Shown: in pieces, positions 46,587 to 55,561 of the stretch
Position numbering within the stretch: position 1 is the stretch's first letter
Layout of the letters: every line of letters starts with the position of its first letter
NCBI RefSeq assembly: GCF_013409995.1
Contig: NZ_JACCBX010000003.1
Span: 248,001 to 312,000, forward strand
Direction: 5' to 3'
Length of the DNA: 64,000 bases
From: Neobacillus driksii
Lineage (GTDB): Bacteria > Bacillota > Bacilli > Bacillales > Cytobacillaceae
The notes under the pieces: model-generated
Told to the model about the DNA's origin: nothing
The model's input: only the letters and a program-made list of their open reading frames with translations
Database searches by the model: none
Program-made: the position numbers and the translations under genes

Positions 46587-46841
46587 AATAGAAGGCTGTG
46601 TTAACCTAGGCTGTTGATTTGCGCTCCACTAAGGAAAGCTTCTTTGAATAATCACCGCAGTGACAGGCGGTCTTTGCCTGTCACGAGGCGCTATGCTTTC
46701 CGCGGGCTCGCCCGTGAGCCTCCTCGGTCGTTCCGACCTGCGGGGTCTCACTCAGCTCGTTCATCCCGCAGGAGTCAAGCGCCTTCCCCTCCAATCAACA
46801 GGTTCTTAAATCAACATTATCCTTTAACACAGCCAATAGAA
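46587..46841. mobile_element. MITE-like element (241 bp) with 11-bp TIRs and 7-bp target duplication
   Basis: Element 46594-46834. Perfect 11-bp terminal inverted repeats GGCTGTGTTAA / TTAACACAGCC; inner second pair CTGTTGATT (46611-46619) / AATCAACAG (46793-46801). Both ends are bordered by AATAGAA (46587-46593 and 46835-46841), a perfect direct repeat typical of transposition. The interior (GCTTTCCGCGGGC, GAGCCTCCTCGG, CCTGCGGGGTCTC, CCCGCAGGAGTC) is GC-rich unlike its surroundings and resembles a widespread Bacillaceae intergenic repeat. No transposase lies inside. A spurious reading frame crosses it. Confidence 0.85.
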
Positions 46842-46878
46842 AAAGCAGGCTGTTATGCTACTCAGCCCGCCATACTTT

Positions 46879-47535
46879 TTAATAAGCTTCTAGAACCACG
46901 TTTTCGTCCACTGCTAGTGTTGCCTCTGTTGAGTTAACTACATCTTCGACTGTAAACCCTTTTGCAACCTCAACCAATTTTAAACCGCTGTCCGTTACAT
47001 CCATCACTGCACGTTCAGTAATAATTCGGTTAACCACACCTTTTCCGGTTAAAGGAAGGGTGCATTCTTTTAAGATTTTTGATTCACCGCGCTTGTTCAC
47101 ATGCTCCATGATGACAATGATTTTTTGCGCTCCATGGACAAGATCCATGGCACCGCCCATTCCTTTTATCATTTTACCTGGTATCATCCAGTTCGCAAGG
47201 TCTCCTTTCTCAGAAACCTCCATTCCGCCAAGGATAGCAATGTTGATGTGACCGCCGCGTATCATGGCGAATGATTCTGCACTATCAAAGTAAGAAGCAC
47301 CACTAATTGCAGTAACCGTCTCTTTTCCTGCATTGATTAAATCCGGGTCTACTTCTTCCTCCGTTGGATATGGACCAATACCCAGCAGTCCATTTTCCGA
47401 TTGCAGAACCACCTGCTTATTATCTGATATATAATTCGCAACCAGCGTCGGCATCCCGATTCCTAAATTCACATAATAACCGTTTTCGATTTCTTTCTCT
47501 GCCCTTATTGCAATTCTTTCTCTAACAGAGACCAT
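46879..47535 (-). CDS. scoB: 3-oxoacid CoA-transferase subunit B
   Basis: 218 residues from ATG at 47535 after GGAGGGGGAGA; a GTG six bases earlier is possible. Family I CoA-transferase beta subunit with catalytic Glu47 in QSENGLLG and the GMGGAMDLV motif. Transfers CoA from succinyl-CoA to acetoacetate together with ScoA. The terminal gene of thiolase-scoA-scoB. Confidence 0.93.
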   Translation of the reverse strand: MVSVRERIAIRAEKEIENGYYVNLGIGMPTLVANYISDNKQVVLQSENGLLGIGPYPTEEEVDPDLINAGKETVTAISGASYFDSAESFAMIRGGHINIAILGGMEVSEKGDLANWMIPGKMIKGMGGAMDLVHGAQKIIVIMEHVNKRGESKILKECTLPLTGKGVVNRIITERAVMDVTDSGLKLVEVAKGFTVEDVVNSTEATLAVDENVVLEAY

Positions 47536-47556
47536 CGGCACTCTCCCCCTCCACCT

Positions 47557-48246
47557 CTATTTTCTAACTGTCAATCTTTCAATTCTTTTTTCCTGCTTAC
47601 CTTCAATAATCATTTGAACATAAACGCTAGGAGTATGGATAAAATTCGGGTCGAGTTCTCCAATTTCACAGAGTGTCTCCACTTCGGCAATTGTTACTTT
47701 TCCTGCTGCCGCTATCATCGGATTAAAGTTTCGTGCTGTTTTATGGTAAACAAGATTCCCCATCTTGTCTCCCTTCCATGCGCGAACAAAACTAAAATCA
47801 GTAGTCAATGCTTCCTCTAGCAGATACTCTCTGCCATTAAAAACTTTTGTTTCCTTGCCATCAGCAATCGGCGTTCCCACCCCTGCAGGAGTGTAAAAGG
47901 CCGGTATACCAGCTCCGCCTGCTCTTATCTTTTCAGCTAATGTACCTTGTGGTGTCAGCTCTACTTCAAGTTCCCCTGCTAAAACCTGTCTTTCAAACTC
48001 TTTATTCTCTCCCACATAGGATCCTATCATTTTTTTAATTTGTTTATTTTTTAAAAGTGGACCCAGTCCCCAATCATCGATTCCACAGTTATTAGAGATA
48101 ACCGTTAAATCCTTTACGCCCTTATCAACCAGTGCTTGAATTAGATTTTCAGGTATTCCGCACAAACCGAAACCACCGACCATCAACGTCGCTCCATCTT
48201 GAATATCTGCGACTGCTTCCTGGAAGGATGTACCAATCTTCTTCAT
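47557..48246 (-). CDS. scoA: 3-oxoacid CoA-transferase subunit A
   Basis: 229 residues. Alpha-subunit signature [14 protein letters not shown] near residues 23-36, and [17 protein letters not shown]. Forms the heterodimer with ScoB. GGGGAGAAA precedes the ATG. B. subtilis carries scoAB elsewhere, so this position next to a MITE-like element is lineage-specific. Confidence 0.93.
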   Translation of the reverse strand: MKKIGTSFQEAVADIQDGATLMVGGFGLCGIPENLIQALVDKGVKDLTVISNNCGIDDWGLGPLLKNKQIKKMIGSYVGENKEFERQVLAGELEVELTPQGTLAEKIRAGGAGIPAFYTPAGVGTPIADGKETKVFNGREYLLEEALTTDFSFVRAWKGDKMGNLVYHKTARNFNPMIAAAGKVTIAEVETLCEIGELDPNFIHTPSVYVQMIIEGKQEKRIERLTVRK

Positions 48247-48273
48247 CGTGCTCTTTCTCCCCTCATTGTAGGC

Positions 48274-49461
48274 TTAAGCTAGCTCAACGACTGTTGCTAC
48301 CCCTTGTCCGCCGCCAATACAAAGTGTTGCGAGTCCCTTCTTTGCATTCCGTCTTTTCATTTCATGAATTAGCGTAACGAGAATCCTTGCACCGCTTGCA
48401 CCGATTGGATGACCGAGTGCAATCGCCCCGCCATTTACATTTAAAATTTCTTTATTAAAATGAAGTTCACGATCAACAGCCAGGGACTGTGCCGCAAATG
48501 CCTCATTTGCTTCTATTAATTCTAGCTCTTCCATCGAAATGGACGTTTTTTCGAGAACCTTTTTTACTGCAGGAACCGGTCCGATTCCCATAATGCTAGG
48601 ATCAACACCTGCACTGGCATTCCCTTTAATCGTTACTAAAGGCTTAATTCCCAATTCTTCTGCTTTTTTCCTGCTCATTACGACCACCACTGCTGCACCA
48701 TCATTAATACCAGATGCATTTCCAGCTGTTACACTGCCGTCTTTTTTGAATGCTGGACGTAATCCTCCGAGCTTTTCAGCTGTTGTTCCTTTTTTCGGAT
48801 ACTCATCTGTATCAAAAACAATCGGATCTCCTTTACGCTGCTTCAGTACGACAGGGACGATTTCATCTTTAAATTTACCTGCTTCAATTGCCTTAACCGC
48901 CTTCTCCTGACTCCATGCTGAAAACTGGTCCTGTTCTTCTCTCGTAATGGAATATTTATCAGCTAAGTTTTCAGCTGTAACTCCCATATGATAGTGGTTA
49001 AAAATGCAGGTAAGTCCGTCACTTGTTAAAGTATCGATTAATTTTTGATCACCCATTTTAAATCCTTCACGGGCATTTTTTAATAGATAAGGTGCCTGGC
49101 TCATATTCTCCATTCCACCAGCAACAACAATCTCAGCATCTCCTGCTAGAATTGCCTGTGTTGCTAGGTGAACCGCCTTTAAACCAGAACCGCATACCTT
49201 ATTGATTGTCATTGAGGAAACGCTATCAGGAATGCCTGCTCCAATTGCGGCCTGTCTAGCTGGATTCTGACCAAGTCCTGCTTGAAGTACATTTCCTAAA
49301 ATAACTTCGTCTACTTGCTCCGGCTTTACGCCAGCTTGTTCAAGCGCTCCTTTGATGACCATGGCGCCTAATTCAGGTGCGGATACATTTTTTAAGCTTC
49401 CGTTAAAATTACCTAGTGCTGTACGAACTGCACTTACAATTACTACATCTGTTTGATTCAT
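48274..49461 (-). CDS. Acetyl-CoA C-acetyltransferase (thiolase)
   Basis: 395 residues. Catalytic nucleophile C90 in INKVCGSG, His in [11 protein letters not shown], second Cys in LCIGGGQG. Condenses two acetyl-CoA, or cleaves acetoacetyl-CoA; its pairing with ScoAB suggests ketone-body (acetoacetate) use: ScoAB makes acetoacetyl-CoA, thiolase splits it. B. subtilis homologs are MmgA and YhfS. Start of the operon. Confidence 0.92.
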   Translation of the reverse strand: MNQTDVVIVSAVRTALGNFNGSLKNVSAPELGAMVIKGALEQAGVKPEQVDEVILGNVLQAGLGQNPARQAAIGAGIPDSVSSMTINKVCGSGLKAVHLATQAILAGDAEIVVAGGMENMSQAPYLLKNAREGFKMGDQKLIDTLTSDGLTCIFNHYHMGVTAENLADKYSITREEQDQFSAWSQEKAVKAIEAGKFKDEIVPVVLKQRKGDPIVFDTDEYPKKGTTAEKLGGLRPAFKKDGSVTAGNASGINDGAAVVVVMSRKKAEELGIKPLVTIKGNASAGVDPSIMGIGPVPAVKKVLEKTSISMEELELIEANEAFAAQSLAVDRELHFNKEILNVNGGAIALGHPIGASGARILVTLIHEMKRRNAKKGLATLCIGGGQGVATVVELA

Positions 49462-49651
49462 TTTTTTCCTCTCCTTTTAGCACTTTTACCTTTACTACTT
49501 CGAGTGCGAAGACAGAAAACCCTCTTATTTTGTCAAAATTTCTATTATTCTTGAATTTTAAATTTAGCACCTCTACAATAAAGATATGAATAAACAGACT
49601 CCTATATAAGCACTTTATTAAATGAATCCATTCGAAGGGAGTCTAACGATT

Positions 49652-49792
49652 ATGAGTCAAAAACGTGATAAGGGTTACAGCCAAAAAGGTAAGGATTATG
49701 CAGAATCCGCCGGTACAGGTAAACGAATGATTGCTGCTGAAGAAATAGAAAAAGCAACTCATCCTACGAAAAGACAAAATGCTGAGCAATAA
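49652..49792 (+). CDS. Small hydrophilic protein, possibly SASP-like
   Basis: 46 residues with AAGGGAG upstream and a terminator downstream. Charged and small-residue-rich (MSQKRDKGYSQKGKDYAESAGTG start), no hydrophobic segment, reminiscent of minor small acid-soluble spore proteins by size and composition only. A weak forespore-like promoter (TGAATA, 17-18 bases, CACTTTA) can be seen at 49587-49617. No family recognised with certainty. Confidence 0.7.
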   Translation: MSQKRDKGYSQKGKDYAESAGTGKRMIAAEEIEKATHPTKRQNAEQ

Positions 49793-49798
49793 GAAATG

Positions 49799-49831
49799 CA
49801 GAAGCGCCTTACCCAAAGGCGACAGGCATAA
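49799..49831 (+). repeat. Truncated copy of dispersed repeat
   Basis: GAAGCGCCTTACCCAAAGGCGACAGGCATAA matches the 5' third of the long copies (GGAAGGCGCC...GGCGACAAGCATAA); the remainder is missing. Confidence 0.6.
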
Positions 49832-49842
49832 ATAAATTTATT

Positions 49843-49871
49843 AAGCCGCTAAATGGAGTTAGCGGCTTTTC
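49843..49871 (+). terminator. Terminator after the 46-residue gene
   Basis: AAGCCGCTAA / TTAGCGGCTT, 10-bp perfect stem followed by TTCC; short T-run. Confidence 0.7.
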
Positions 49872-49940
49872 CTATGTTAGAATAAAAGCCAACATTAATT
49901 ACCAAATAATTACTACTATTGAACCTTTGGAGGTGTACTT

Positions 49941-50852
49941 GTGCGAAAGGCGTTGCGAGCTCTTCTAATTTCATTCTTGATTACATTTTCTTTAGGTTTT
50001 TACTTTACAAATAGGCTTATATATATGAAAAAGAAAGATGAACAATTTATCCTAAAGCGGGAAAAGGAAGCGGGCAGATTCAATCCCGAGCATTTCGAAT
50101 CACTGCCTAAGCGAGAGGTAATCATTGATTCACCTTTTGGCTATCCCATTAAAGCTCTACTGGTAGAACCACACGATTCCAATCGCTATGTCATTATTTC
50201 CCATGGAGTAACGGAAACAAAAATTAATTCGATAAAATATATGAATCTTTTCTTAGAGCGTGGATTTAATGCGATGATTTATGACCATCGCAGACACGGT
50301 GAATCAGGTGGAAAGACAACCAGCTTCGGTCATTATGAAAAATTCGATCTAAAGGCAATTATTGATTGGTTAAAAAAAGAGAAGGGAACGACACTTACGC
50401 TCGGTATTCATGGGGAATCGATGGGAGCGGCTACAATGCTGCTCTATGCTGGAATGCTTGAAGATGGTGCTGATTTTTATATAGCAGACTGTCCGTTCTC
50501 TGACTTGAAAGAGCAAGTATCGTATCAACTAAAAAAAGAATTAAAGAATGTCTCAACCATTTTAATACCCATAGCTGATTTAATTTTGCGCCTTCGTGAA
50601 AAATATTCGATTCGTCACGTCTCGCCCATATCGGTTATTGAAAATATCAAACATCCCATTTTATTTATTCACAGCGAAAACGATGATTTTATTCTTCCTG
50701 CCATGACAAAGGAATTATATGAAAAAAAACGAGGTCCGAAAATGCTTTATGTTGCTACAAACGGCCGTCATGCTCAGTCATTTAATGAGAATCCTGAAGA
50801 ATATCGAACTGTCATAGACAAATTTTTGCAAAAATATGTTGAGAAAGCTTAA
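49941..50852 (+). CDS. yqkD: Alpha/beta hydrolase YqkD
   Basis: 303 residues from GTG at 49941 (GGAGGTG upstream). N-terminal signal anchor (about 7-23), then an alpha/beta hydrolase core: oxyanion ISHGVTE, nucleophile elbow GESMGAA, acid in HSENDDFI, His in NGRHAQSF. A secreted or membrane-tethered esterase-type enzyme of unknown substrate, conserved next to yqkE-F in B. subtilis. Confidence 0.9.
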   Translation: MRKALRALLISFLITFSLGFYFTNRLIYMKKKDEQFILKREKEAGRFNPEHFESLPKREVIIDSPFGYPIKALLVEPHDSNRYVIISHGVTETKINSIKYMNLFLERGFNAMIYDHRRHGESGGKTTSFGHYEKFDLKAIIDWLKKEKGTTLTLGIHGESMGAATMLLYAGMLEDGADFYIADCPFSDLKEQVSYQLKKELKNVSTILIPIADLILRLREKYSIRHVSPISVIENIKHPILFIHSENDDFILPAMTKELYEKKRGPKMLYVATNGRHAQSFNENPEEYRTVIDKFLQKYVEKA

Positions 50853-51012
50853 TCGAAGTAATTTTTGGGTATATATTACCTAAATATGATAATATATCTA
50901 TCTGCTTTTCATAAAACAGACTATCCAAATGGGCCAGTCTCCATTTGAGAACATTCGCTTTTTTCTTTTGTTCACTATATTCTGAAAAATATACTTAAAA
51001 GGAGTGTCAGGG

Positions 51013-51219
51013 ATGTCAAAAGTACAAATTAAAGTAAATGATAATGGTTCACTGCGGATTACTGGTGAGGTAGAATTGCTAGATGGTGCGGGCAATGTCA
51101 TGGAAACGAAGCCGGCTTTTTCTCTTTGCCGCTGCGGGCTTTCCAACAACAAACCTTTTTGTGATGGTTCTCATAAAGGGAAATTTGACTCTCAAGTGCG
51201 AGTTGCAAAAGAAGAGTAG
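51013..51219 (+). CDS. CDGSH iron-sulfur domain protein
   Basis: 68 residues from ATG at 51013 (AAAAGGAG upstream). The CDGSH cluster motif is complete: CRCG...KPFCDGSHKG, three Cys and one His binding a [2Fe-2S] cluster (mitoNEET type). Redox or cluster-transfer role; partner unknown. It lies just upstream of the gentisate cluster, but in the opposite direction to the DinB gene. Confidence 0.9.
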   Translation: MSKVQIKVNDNGSLRITGEVELLDGAGNVMETKPAFSLCRCGLSNNKPFCDGSHKGKFDSQVRVAKEE

Positions 51220-51231
51220 TATATTCTATAG

Positions 51232-51262
51232 AAAAAGGACTCCCGGTAATGGAGTCCTTTTT
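51232..51262. terminator. Bidirectional terminator, CDGSH gene / DinB gene
   Basis: AAAAAGGACTCC / GGAGTCCTTTTT, a 12-bp perfect stem with 7-nt loop; T-runs on both sides. Confidence 0.9.
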
Positions 51263-51270
51263 CTGATCAA

Positions 51271-51765
51271 TTATTGAATTTTTTCTAAATGTCGTACAAG
51301 CTGTCCGTAATGACCAGTTACATGCTTAACGATTAAATGGTCGACTAAGAATGATAACGGTTTTCCGTCAAAGTTTGGATTATAACTTGGAGCGGTTTTT
51401 ACCAAGTCCTCCTCAGTAACCTTTACAAGTGCCGCCTCTACCTTCGGAACTAAGTTTTGTAGTTTTGTTATCACATCATCTTTGTTAAGAAGAGATACAA
51501 CGGTTTCATCCACTGCAGCCAAACGGCGCACATGTTCATGATTACGTCCCCATTTTGCACCTGGAACCACTAACAATGCTTCTAAATCAGCAACCCAAAA
51601 CTCTACAGCTTCTAAAACATGAGAAACAATTTGCATTGCGGACCATTCTGCTTCAGAGGGTTTAACATAAAGTGCAGCCTCATCGGTTTTTTTCAATACC
51701 GCTGCAATATCATCTATACTCTTTTTAAATAATTCTAATTTTTCATTCAGTAATGCCGTTGCCAT
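51271..51765 (-). CDS. DinB-family metalloprotein, candidate maleylpyruvate isomerase
   Basis: 164 residues of the DinB/YfiT four-helix bundle. The three expected metal-binding histidines are present: H49, and H148 and H152 in VKHVTGHYGQL. DinB relatives act as thiol-dependent transferases and isomerases, including the mycothiol-dependent maleylpyruvate isomerase of Actinobacteria. Next to a gentisate dioxygenase and a fumarylpyruvate hydrolase this gene fills the missing isomerase, probably using bacillithiol. That function is inferred from context. A terminator separates it from the monooxygenase. Confidence 0.85.
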   Translation of the reverse strand: MATALLNEKLELFKKSIDDIAAVLKKTDEAALYVKPSEAEWSAMQIVSHVLEAVEFWVADLEALLVVPGAKWGRNHEHVRRLAAVDETVVSLLNKDDVITKLQNLVPKVEAALVKVTEEDLVKTAPSYNPNFDGKPLSFLVDHLIVKHVTGHYGQLVRHLEKIQ

Positions 51766-51804
51766 CTTTTACGTCCTCCTTCAATTCACTTCATACATAA
51801 ATTT

Positions 51805-51840
51805 AAAAAATGCGTTAGAGCCAGCTCTAACGCGTTTTTT
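51805..51840 (-). terminator. Terminator after the flavin monooxygenase gene
   Basis: GCGTTAGAG / CTCTAACGC stem with A- and T-rich flanks (AAAAAACGCG...CGCATTTTTT), directly after the stop. Confidence 0.85.
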
Positions 51841-51842
51841 AA

Positions 51843-53042
51843 TTAGCAATTTACACGTTCATAATTTTTCTTGAAATAGCCATATAGGAAATCAACAACA
51901 TTGTAATCAGTTGGTTTGTGATGTTCGAAAATAAAGTTGCGAAGTGCAAGAGCAGTTGGATCCTCTGCATGAATAATTTCGCCCCATCTGCGTGCTGATC
52001 CTTGTACCATTGCAGAGCGTGGGATTCGAATTTCCTGGTATACTTTAAATGCTTCCTCGTAGGATTTATGTTCTTTTAATTTCTCACCTAATACAAATGC
52101 ATCTTCGAGGGCTTGAACGCCGCCTTGTGCTAAATATTGAAGCATGGCATGACCAGAATCTCCTAATAGCGTAATGTTGCCATTTGTCCAATTGTCGATT
52201 GGTTCACGGTCATACATTTGCCAGCGGAATTGACGGTTAATGTAAGTTAAAGCGTTTTCAACCCTTGGATGACAATTCTCAAAACGACGTGCCATTTCTT
52301 CTGGTGTTCCCCAGTCTTCTACAGTCGCATCATATGATTTAAATACGACTACTTGGTTGTAAAGCTCTCCGCGGCGAACTGGGTATTGTACCATGTGCAG
52401 GTTTGGTCCAATCCACATGATGACATCGTCTAAGTCTAAGTTTGCTGTAGTAGCAACTTCTTCAATTGGAATCGTTCCACGGTAAGCTACATACGCAGAG
52501 TTTACTGGCTTATCATCAACTAGCTGCTTACGCATGTTTGATTTTACCCCATCGGCACCAACAACTGCTTCTGCAGTAAACGTTTCACCATTTTGGTTAA
52601 CAATTGTTACAGTATCTCCATTTTGTTCTGCAGTTTGAATACATTGGTTGGTAAAGAATTTGATATTACTGCGTTTTTGACATGCTTCATAAAGTACTCT
52701 GTGCAGGTCGGAGCGATGTAATACGATGTATGGCTGGCCGAATTCTTTTTGGAACCCTTCTCCTAAATCAAGAGTTGCTAATTCTTTTGCAGTATAAACA
52801 TCTTTTAGGACAAGGCGTTTTGGTACTACCGCATGTTTTAAGATTTCTTCCTTTACACCTAAACGATCTAAAACCTCTAATGCATTTGGTGCTAACTGAA
52901 TACCTGCACCTACTTCTCCAAATTCAGGTGCCTGCTCAAAAACCGCTACTGATTTACCCGTTCCTTGGATTGATAGTGCTGCCGCTAAACCACCAATTCC
53001 TCCACCTACTATAATGATGTCGCTTACATTAGTCATTGACAT
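51843..53042 (-). CDS. FAD-dependent aromatic monooxygenase (3-hydroxybenzoate 6-hydroxylase-like)
   Basis: 399 residues, class A flavin hydroxylase. GXGXXG in VGGGIGGLAAAL, the DG motif in VVGADGVKS, and the GD motif in TLLGDSGHAMLQYLAQG all stand in order. These enzymes hydroxylate salicylate-type acids with NAD(P)H and oxygen; beside gentisate dioxygenase the likely product is gentisate, from 3-hydroxybenzoate (or salicylate). The substrate is inferred. Divergent from the other two pathway genes. Confidence 0.88.
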   Translation of the reverse strand: MSMTNVSDIIIVGGGIGGLAAALSIQGTGKSVAVFEQAPEFGEVGAGIQLAPNALEVLDRLGVKEEILKHAVVPKRLVLKDVYTAKELATLDLGEGFQKEFGQPYIVLHRSDLHRVLYEACQKRSNIKFFTNQCIQTAEQNGDTVTIVNQNGETFTAEAVVGADGVKSNMRKQLVDDKPVNSAYVAYRGTIPIEEVATTANLDLDDVIMWIGPNLHMVQYPVRRGELYNQVVVFKSYDATVEDWGTPEEMARRFENCHPRVENALTYINRQFRWQMYDREPIDNWTNGNITLLGDSGHAMLQYLAQGGVQALEDAFVLGEKLKEHKSYEEAFKVYQEIRIPRSAMVQGSARRWGEIIHAEDPTALALRNFIFEHHKPTDYNVVDFLYGYFKKNYERVNC

Positions 53043-53247
53043 TTTCCCTCCAACTGGATTTTTTCCACAAATAGAGAACCCTGTTACCTATATTAAAACT
53101 CTAAATCATTTTTCACCAATTCGTCAACAAAAACTTTTAAAATTTAGAATATTTCTAGTAATCATTTTTTCTACTACTATCCAAAACCAACCAAAAATGG
53201 GGTCAAGTACTTCGATTTGCAAAATAAAATTCTGAAAACAAATAATA

Positions 53248-53276
53248 TTGACAATCATTTCGAAATATTTTAATAT
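53248..53276 (+). promoter_or_regulatory. Sigma-A promoter of the gentisate genes
   Basis: TTGACA (53248-53253) with a 17-base spacer and TAATAT (53271-53276). Upstream of the FAH/dioxygenase operon. Confidence 0.75.
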
Positions 53277-53288
53277 TTTTATAAATAG

Positions 53289-53313
53289 TGAACTAGTTTC
53301 ATAATTAGTGAAA
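53289..53313. promoter_or_regulatory. Candidate operator in the gentisate promoter region
   Basis: Palindrome TGAACTAGTTTCA (53289-53301) and direct copies of TAGTGAA on either side, lying just downstream of the -10, where a repressor could act. No regulator gene is nearby. Confidence 0.4.
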
Positions 53314-53330
53314 AAATAAGGAGGCAAACC

Positions 53331-54281
53331 ATGAAACTTATTAATTTTACTGTCGCTGGGCATACACGTGCAGGGGCAATCGTTGATAACAAAGTAGTCG
53401 ACTTAAACTATGCTTACCAAGCACAGTTAAAGGCAGAAGGAAAATACCGATATGAGGCAATCGCAAAAGCGTATGTGCCGGATAATACCGACGAATTATA
53501 CCAAGGTGGCAAAGAATCACTGAGTCTCGCTCAAAATGCAATCGATTTCATTCTCGCTAATCCTGAAAGCTTTGATAAAAAAGTGATTTACACTATTGAG
53601 GAAGTTAAAGTAGAAGCTCCAGTTCAGCGTCCAGGCAAAATTATTTGTGTTGGTCACAACTATCGTGAGCACATTTTAGAAATGGGGCGTGAAATCCCAT
53701 CGAACCCAGTTATTTTCGCTAAATTCGCTAATACGATTTTAGGGCCAGAGGACGATATTCCACATTTCCCGATTTCTGATCAACTTGACTATGAGGCAGA
53801 ATTTACGTTTGTTGTAGGTAAACAAGCTCGTAATGTTGCAAAAGAAGATGCATTAGATTATGTAGCAGGTTACACCATTACAAATGACGTAACCTATCGC
53901 GACATTCAACGACGCACGCTTCAATGGCTGCAAGGAAAAACAGTAGATGGCAGCGCACCAATGGGACCATATTTGGTAACCTCCGATGAACTGCAAAATC
54001 CATCTGGCTTAGATGTTGTCCTAAAAGTAAATGGTGAAGTACGTCAAAAAACGAATACTGCTAATCTAGTATTCTCTGTTCAAAAATTAGTAGCTTTCTT
54101 ATCCAATTTAATGACGTTAGAGCCTGGAGATGTTGTCTTAACAGGTACTCCTGGAGGCGTTGGAGTGGCGATGAATCCTCCGCAATTCTTAAAAGATGGA
54201 GATGTCGTTCGCATTGAAATCGACCAAATTGGTGCACTTGAAAATAAAGTAAAGGCAACGGAAGCGGTAGTCACTGTTTAA
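53331..54281 (+). CDS. Fumarylacetoacetate hydrolase family protein (fumarylpyruvate hydrolase)
   Basis: 316 residues. The C-terminal FAH fold (about 98-316) has metal ligands E155 and E157 in DYEAEF and D186 in TNDVTYRD; H114 in NYREH is the general catalytic region. Together with the dioxygenase it should convert fumarylpyruvate to fumarate and pyruvate. An N-terminal lid domain precedes the fold. AGGAGG precedes the ATG. Confidence 0.9.
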   Translation: MKLINFTVAGHTRAGAIVDNKVVDLNYAYQAQLKAEGKYRYEAIAKAYVPDNTDELYQGGKESLSLAQNAIDFILANPESFDKKVIYTIEEVKVEAPVQRPGKIICVGHNYREHILEMGREIPSNPVIFAKFANTILGPEDDIPHFPISDQLDYEAEFTFVVGKQARNVAKEDALDYVAGYTITNDVTYRDIQRRTLQWLQGKTVDGSAPMGPYLVTSDELQNPSGLDVVLKVNGEVRQKTNTANLVFSVQKLVAFLSNLMTLEPGDVVLTGTPGGVGVAMNPPQFLKDGDVVRIEIDQIGALENKVKATEAVVTV

Positions 54282-54362
54282 TTAGACATTGCAAGGGGTC
54301 AAGCAGCAAATAGGCTGTTCCCCTTTTCTCTATAAAATTTGAAGGGCAAAGGAGAATGTAAA

Positions 54363-55487
54363 ATGGCTGAAGTAAATCCAGAAGTTCAAGAGTTTATGAA
54401 AAGTTCAGTTGTAACCGATTACACAAAAGATATTCAACAATACAACTTAGGACCTCTGTGGGAAGCAATTCCTACAATCATGCATAAAACGCCAAAGCCT
54501 CAAGCACAAGCTTATCTTTGGAGCGATGAATTAATCAAAAAGAAAATGGCTGAAGCAGCTCAAATCTTCACACCAGAACGAGGTGGAGAACGTCGTGCAA
54601 TCTATTTCCAAAATCCTGGCTTAACCTATCGGGAACCTTGGGGATGGGGATCGACTACTCAAACGATTTATGCAGCGGTGCAAATGTTATTGCCTGGTGA
54701 AAAAGCACCATCTCACCGGCACTCACAAAGTGCACTACGCTTCATTTCTGAAGGGTCAGGAGCATATACAATTGTTCAAGGTGAGCGTATTTTCATGGAA
54801 GAAGGCGACTTTTTAATTACTCCAAAGAATTTATGGCATGGTCACGCCCATTTAGGGACAGAGCCTATGTATTGGATGGATGCCCTAGATATTCCTACTA
54901 TTTACGCAATCGGCGGTACATTCTTTGAACCTTATGAGGATGGTTTACAGCAGCCAGATATTCCTGATAATTTTTCAGAAAGACGTTATCGCGGCGGCAT
55001 GGTTCGTCCTGTTGGTGATGATAAATTCACCGTTGCTCCACTTGCTAATTATAAATGGGACCGTACGGTAGAAGGAATTAAAGGCTTGATGGAATTCGAT
55101 CCAGACCCACATCATGGATATGCTGTAGAGTACATTAACCCATCTACAGGTAAATCTGCTAACCCGACACTCGGTACTAGAATGCAGCATTTACCACATG
55201 GTTTTAAAACAAAGGCATTACGCCATACACACTCAACTGTTTACCAGGTACACAAAGGTGCAGGTCACACAGTCATTAATGGCATTCGTTTCGATTGGAA
55301 AAAGGGTGACTACTTCGTTGTTCCAAACTGGGCTTGGTATGAACACTCTGCTTCAGAAGACTCTTATCTATTCTCGGTAAACGATTTACCTATTATGAAC
55401 CGTTTCGATTTAGAACAAGAGCAATCGTTAGATGAAAATAACGGTCACCAAAAAGTTACTGGTGAATTTAAAGCAGATTTCAGATAA
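54363..55487 (+). CDS. Gentisate 1,2-dioxygenase
   Basis: 374 residues from ATG at 54363 (AAAGGAG eight bases before); an in-frame start at 54339 is unlikely. Bicupin fold: first cupin iron ligands H118 and H120 in PSHRHSQ and H159 (with H161) in WHGH; second cupin near 275-330 (LRHTHSTVYQ). Ring cleavage of gentisate between C1 and C2 to maleylpyruvate. It follows the FAH gene after an 81-base gap. Confidence 0.93.
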   Translation: MAEVNPEVQEFMKSSVVTDYTKDIQQYNLGPLWEAIPTIMHKTPKPQAQAYLWSDELIKKKMAEAAQIFTPERGGERRAIYFQNPGLTYREPWGWGSTTQTIYAAVQMLLPGEKAPSHRHSQSALRFISEGSGAYTIVQGERIFMEEGDFLITPKNLWHGHAHLGTEPMYWMDALDIPTIYAIGGTFFEPYEDGLQQPDIPDNFSERRYRGGMVRPVGDDKFTVAPLANYKWDRTVEGIKGLMEFDPDPHHGYAVEYINPSTGKSANPTLGTRMQHLPHGFKTKALRHTHSTVYQVHKGAGHTVINGIRFDWKKGDYFVVPNWAWYEHSASEDSYLFSVNDLPIMNRFDLEQEQSLDENNGHQKVTGEFKADFR

Positions 55488-55530
55488 GGAAAGTTCACAT
55501 CACTGCTGCTGTTTTCAACAATGGATTTAA

Positions 55531-55561
55531 AAAAAACGGCCTCCGATGTGAGGCCGCTTTT
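55531..55561. terminator. Terminator of the gentisate operon / yolD-like gene
   Basis: CGGCCTC / GAGGCCG stem with CTTTTCT on the plus strand and TTTTTTTT on the minus strand; bidirectional. Confidence 0.88.

Noticed and set aside
46614-46937. 107-codon plus-strand reading frame across the MITE-like element
   Set aside because: Low-complexity, Arg/Ser/Pro-rich translation of a repeat, with no ribosome site; runs into scoB antisense.
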